From the NCBI GenBank assembly GCA_964535025.1, contig CAZHRW010000066.1:1-9625 (forward strand): 9,625 nt of DNA, in the 5' to 3' direction. The position numbers and the translations under genes were made by a program. Positions 7,717-9,625 of the stretch are shown piece after piece (within the stretch, counting starts at the first letter, position 1; every line of letters starts with the position of its first letter). The notes under the pieces were generated by a model. That model ran no database searches and was not told where the DNA came from. It saw only the letters and a list, made by a program, of their open reading frames with translations. The DNA comes from JAAYZK01 sp964535025. Its GTDB lineage: Bacteria; Planctomycetota; Phycisphaerae; SM23-33; FEN-1343.

Positions 7717-8080
7717 TCGTGACCGGCCAGGTCAAACCACCTGTGCGGACCCTGCAGCGGCCGTCTCCCCATCCGGCGTTTCCGCGGACGGGACACTCAG
7801 GGCATATCGGCAGACAAGATGGCAGATCAGAGCGACACGCCTCTCGATGCCCTCCGCGCGCGATGTCGAATTTGCCCCTTTCAAGGGTTGGTTCCGAACG
7901 TGTTCGCTAACCGGGCGGCCGCCAGACGGCTGAGAGTTCGAGAGCGCGGGGCAAAACGGGCCGCTTGGCCGAAAGAGCGGTTAACGTGGCGGCCATGGTG
8001 CAGAGAGGCGCCGTCAGCTAAGCCTTGTCATATCAGGCGTTACGGGCGTGGTGTGCGTTGGAAGGGGCCAGGTAACCAAA
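7717..8080. other. Gene-free stretch carrying repeat copy C
   Basis: No convincing gene was found on either strand. The open frames here have no family pattern and run through a repeat. The stretch contains repeat copy C (7861-7910) and a 23-base segment (7968-7990) that matches the reverse complement of 9472-9494 at 18 of 23 positions; the latter is the 3' end of the small ORF near the right edge. The stretch looks like a decayed junction zone between the intact operon-like region and the remnants that follow. Confidence 0.55.
7861..7910 (+). repeat. Dispersed repeat, copy C
   Basis: The 50 bases match copy D (8832-8881) at 47 of 50 positions, the closest pair in the family. The three differences are a C/G at base 18 and adjacent TG/GC at 29-30. 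The right end contains the inverted repeat CGAAC-GT-GTTCG, and this copy also has CCCTT-TC-AAGGG, which copy D has lost. The flanks of C and D do not match each other, so the 50 bases appear to have moved as a unit or been copied by conversion. Confidence 0.85.
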
Positions 8081-8110
8081 CACCCCAGGTGCTCGTTTGC
8101 ACCTGGGGTG
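8081..8110 (-). terminator. Rho-independent-type terminator of the truncated tRNA gene
   Basis: The 12-base arms CACCCCAGGTGC (8081-8092) and GCACCTGGGGTG (8099-8110) are perfect reverse complements with a 6-base loop. Read on the minus strand, the hairpin begins 2 bases after the tRNA discriminator base and is followed by TTTGGTT. This is a normal terminator position for a single tRNA gene, and it supports the tRNA reading of the adjacent segment. Confidence 0.75.
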
Positions 8111-8112
8111 AT

Positions 8113-8156
8113 CTCCCCGACTCGGACTCGAACCTGGAACCTGGCGGTTAACAGCC
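8113..8156 (-). pseudogene. 3' half of a tRNA-Asn (GTT) gene
   Basis: On the minus strand the segment gives anticodon loop CTGTTAA with anticodon GTT, the 3' anticodon strand CCGCC, a 5-base variable loop, T arm CCAGG-TTCGAGT-CCGAG, 3' acceptor strand TCGGGGA and discriminator G. Upstream of the loop only GG remains of the expected GGCGG strand. No D arm or 5' acceptor strand (expected TCCCCGA) is found up to 8400. The T stem has two mismatched positions (A-G and C-A), so it is decaying. CCA is not encoded. The truncation inside the anticodon stem fits an integration or recombination scar at a tRNA 3' end. It is not a functional tRNA. Confidence 0.75.
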
Positions 8157-8405
8157 CAACGAACCGCAAGGCAGACGGGCCCCCTCCTTGCGCCGGGCCG
8201 GTCGTCGCCGGCATCCGGCGTGCAACGGAGGGAGCCGGCGGGGGCACGCGGGGCAGCCGTATCACCCGGATGATCGTCCGGCCGCGTGAGTTCGCCGCGG
8301 CCGGGCCGAGGGGATCATGGGGGTGGCGCGGATCAGTGTGGCGGGAGGCGGTCGTGTGGGAGCGGGTGCCGCCGCGGCGAATGGCCATAACGTTCGCGCG
8401 GGGCT
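8157..8405. other. GC-rich stretch with no identified gene
   Basis: The stretch lies between the tRNA remnant and the proC remnant. A minus-strand frame starts 18 bases after the proC stop and runs into the tRNA, but its translation (MAIRRGGTRSHTTASRHT onward) is rich in Arg, Pro and His, has no recognisable pattern and overlaps an RNA gene. It is probably not coding. No repeat or strong hairpin was identified here. Confidence 0.5.
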
Positions 8406-8614
8406 TTAGTTGGATTTACCCAGCTCGCGGCTGCGCCGGGCGGCGGCGCGGACGGCGCGGGTGATGGCGGCCTTGACGCCGTCGGCGTCCATGGCTTCGA
8501 GGGCGGCCTGGGTCGTGCCGCCGGGGCTGGTGACCTTGACGCGGAGGGCGGTGGGCGACTCGCCGCCGCGGGCGAGCAGCTCGGCGGCGCCGGCGCAAGT
8601 CTCGCGAGCCAGGA
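8406..8614 (-). pseudogene. proC: 3' fragment of pyrroline-5-carboxylate reductase gene
   Basis: About 69 residues match the C-terminal dimerisation domain of P5C reductase, the last enzyme of proline synthesis from glutamate. The segment LLARETCAGAAELLARGGE corresponds to the helix before the signature. VTSPGGTTQAALEAM contains the SPGGTT active-site signature, and AAARRSRELGKSN is the usual C-terminus, followed by TAA. A complete enzyme has about 270 residues, so the NAD(P)-binding domain and three quarters of the gene are missing. Upstream of 8614 the sequence changes abruptly to unrelated DNA and the transposase piece. No other part of proC was found in the window, so an intact copy must lie elsewhere if the cell makes proline this way. 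Confidence 0.8.
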
Positions 8615-8689
8615 GGGTTGAGTTCCATGGACACACACGCAACTCAGGGAATCCCGTTGACGGCGGACCGGCAGGAAGCTATATTCGGG

Positions 8690-8800
8690 GCATGCGGCCA
8701 AAGCCTTCTCCTCGGGCGGCACGAGCGCCAGATGCACATGGTTGGGCATCAGGCAATACGGGCAGATGCACGTGCGATATACGCGACGGATCAACGTCCG
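8690..8800 (-). pseudogene. Internal fragment of an IS200-like / REP-associated (Y1) transposase
   Basis: On the minus strand the frame reads RTLIRRVYRTCICP and then YCLMPNHVHLALVPPEEKAL. The YCLMPNHVHL segment (8729-8758) is the hallmark of Y1 HUH transposases of the IS200/RAYT type, in which the two histidines bind the metal ion. The N-terminal strand (usually PGxxxHVTxRGN) and the catalytic tyrosine helix downstream are both missing, so only about 37 residues remain. Repeat copy D lies about 30 bases upstream of the fragment, in the place where RAYT genes carry their REP sequences. It cannot be functional. Its boundary towards proC lies somewhere in 8615-8690. Confidence 0.75.
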
Positions 8801-8831
8801 GCAGCGCTGGTGGGCGTTCCTCCTTCCGATC

Positions 8832-8881
8832 CGATGTCGAATTTGCCCGTTTCAAGGGTGCGTTCCGAACGTGTTCGCTAA
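8832..8881 (+). repeat. Dispersed repeat, copy D
   Basis: The 50 bases match copy C at 47 of 50. This copy lies exactly between two gene remnants on the minus strand: the transposase fragment on its left, and on its right the C-terminal helical domain, whose last normal residues (PVSWAF) end at 8880, where the repeat begins. It therefore seems to have replaced the stop codon of that gene, and translation would read on through the repeat. Bases before it (TCCTTC) resemble the left end of copies A and B. Confidence 0.85.
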
Positions 8882-9224
8882 ACGCCCAGCTCACAGGCGT
8901 CTCGGGGTCGTAGGACAGGAATGCCCCCCTGGAGATGGCCCTATCCAGATGTCGGTAAGCCTCGGGGAGAACGGCTCTTACGGCGTCGCTCTTCAGGGTT
9001 TGGTTGATCGCGTTCGTCACGGAGGTGCGGGCACTGTCGAAGGTGCCGGAGAAGGATCGGGCTTTCCCGCCGAGGCCACGCAGTCGGCGAACGTGCTCTT
9101 CCAGACGGTCACGTCTCTCCTGGAGCCTCTCCTGAAGGCCCCAATCGTTGAACTGCCGGGCCTCCTCCAGCTCCTCGGCCAGTTCCTTGTCCCGCCGCGC
9201 ATATTCCCGCATGGCGGCGTCATC
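8880..9224 (-). pseudogene. C-terminal domain remnant (coiled coil plus GLGG...SYDP winged-helix-like tail)
   Basis: The frame reads a charged coiled coil (AMREYARRDKELAEELEEA, then ERLQERRDRLEEHVRRL), then GLGGKARSFSG, ARTSVTNAINQTL, YRHLDRAISRGAFLSYDP and PVSW. The order GLGG(R/K)xR - ARxxVTxAI - HLxxxIxxGxFxSYxP is, from memory, the C-terminal module of large multidomain proteins (often with ATPase or signalling parts) in planctomycetes and other phyla. The large N-terminal part is absent. Instead this segment lies directly behind the DUF2924 start, in the -1 frame relative to it. It has no start signal of its own and is probably the 3' remnant of another gene. Confidence 0.6.
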
Positions 9225-9421
9225 GCCCGCTTGCGCGCCCGCTCGCTCAGGCCGCCGCGGGCCAGCTCCTGGAGCCGCCAGGCGCATCGGCGGTACAGCC
9301 ACTGCCGATTCTTCGATCGGCACTCATCGCCGAACAGCTCCCGGTACTTTTCGCGCAGCCGCTCTGGCGTCATGAACTCCAGTGCGGCCAGTTCCTTCTG
9401 CAGCTCTCTCTCACTCATCAT
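9224..9421 (-). pseudogene. DUF2924 gene, 5' part, frameshifted
   Basis: The first 66 residues match the conserved part of DUF2924 proteins: LxxMTPERLREKYRELFGDECRS, then KNRQWLYRRCAWRLQELA and GGLSERARKRA. Two ATGs (9421 and 9418) follow an AAGGG at 9426-9430 and a GAGAAGG at 9432-9438; the second ATG has better spacing. After RARKRA the frame turns to nonsense (MTPPCGNMRGG), while the -1 frame gives DDAAMRE, similar to the (N/D)DADLR that normally follows. A small deletion inside the conserved motif is therefore likely. The slip site is not a classical slippery heptamer. DUF2924 genes usually accompany site-specific recombinases on mobile or phage-like elements; no recombinase is in the window. 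The function of the family is unknown. Confidence 0.75.
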
Positions 9422-9472
9422 GCGGCCCTTACCTTCTCGCCAAAAAGGTTCTCGGGGGCGTTAACCGCCGGG

Positions 9473-9613
9473 TCACATTGAGCGGTCTTTCGGCGAAGGG
9501 CTCAAGGCCCTTTCCCGCAGAGACTTAGGTTTCTTTGGCGGCGACGGCTTCAGGCGGGACAGGCTCCGCGAGAGGATGGCGGCGACCTCGTTCCGCCTGT
9601 CGCGGGCGCTCAT
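9473..9613 (-). CDS. Small basic protein encoded upstream of DUF2924
   Basis: Not a long ORF, but probably real: 46 residues, starting MSARDRRNEVAAILSRSLSR, with a helical N-terminus and a Lys/Pro/Ser-rich tail ending PSPKDRSM. Short ORFs beginning with a similar (D/E)RRxEVAxIL pattern commonly precede DUF2924 genes on the same strand, as I recall from planctomycete and proteobacterial elements. The stop codon lies 51 bases before the DUF2924 ATG. Only 12 bases before the start are in the window and no ribosome site is visible there, so the true start may lie beyond the right edge. The function is unknown. Confidence 0.5.
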   Translation of the reverse strand: MSARDRRNEVAAILSRSLSRLKPSPPKKPKSLRERALSPSPKDRSM

Positions 9614-9625
9614 GTTGGCGGGCTT

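Noticed and set aside
8113..8400. An intact tRNA-Asn split by an intron
   Set aside because: No D arm or 5' acceptor strand complementary to TCGGGGA was found upstream to 8400, and the T stem already has two mismatches.
8014..8464. Open frames on both strands across the tRNA remnant (one containing TRTRTWNLAVNS)
   Set aside because: The TRTRTWN string is the well-known false translation of the antisense strand of a tRNA gene. Neither frame resembles a protein.
1..9625. CRISPR array or toxin-antitoxin pair
   Set aside because: The repeats are only four, diverged and kilobases apart, with no regular spacers. No short adjacent ORF pair with toxin or antitoxin features was seen.

Overview
The window is GC-rich bacterial DNA. 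It pairs a LacI-type regulator with two large exported proteins, one ending in a PEP-CTERM sorting signal and one ending in a duplicated dockerin-type calcium-loop module with PKD repeats. This combination, and the autotransporter-like style of the exported proteins, is typical of Planctomycetota, especially Phycisphaerae-like lineages. No rRNA or housekeeping marker is present, so this is an inference from gene content.

Left and centre (about 1-7716) is an ordinary plus-strand region. Positions 1-472 hold no recognisable gene. A LacI/GalR-family regulator (473-1474) follows, with a possible leaderless start. After 290 bases that include a candidate operator come a secreted PEP-CTERM protein (1765-2907), a 264-base spacer carrying a repeat and a long inverted repeat, and a 1493-residue secreted modular protein (3172-7653). 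The last contains a signal peptide, a W-x-G/ANW N-terminal module, two PKD repeats, a roughly 750-residue unassigned centre with a helix-rich part, an Ig-like domain, an Fn3-like domain and two EF-hand-like dockerin loops. A strong GC hairpin ends it. The likely picture is regulator-controlled export of surface or extracellular proteins that act on, or attach to, polysaccharide. The enzymatic function of the big protein cannot be named from sequence alone.

The right side (about 7717-9625) is different. It is a patchwork of remnants, nearly all on the minus strand: the 3' half of a tRNA-Asn gene followed by a clean terminator hairpin, the last ~68 codons of proC, a short piece of an IS200-like/REP-associated (Y1) transposase with its YCLMPNHVHL motif, the 5' part of a DUF2924 gene that runs by a frameshift into a C-terminal helical domain normally seen at the end of much larger proteins, and a small ORF upstream. 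Such mosaics mark a site of repeated integration, recombination and decay.

Linking the two halves is a degenerate repeat of about 50-70 bp. It occurs four times in one orientation (near 78-150, 2937-3003, 7861-7910 and 8832-8881). One copy abuts the transposase fragment, which suggests a REP-like family mobilised by that transposase type.
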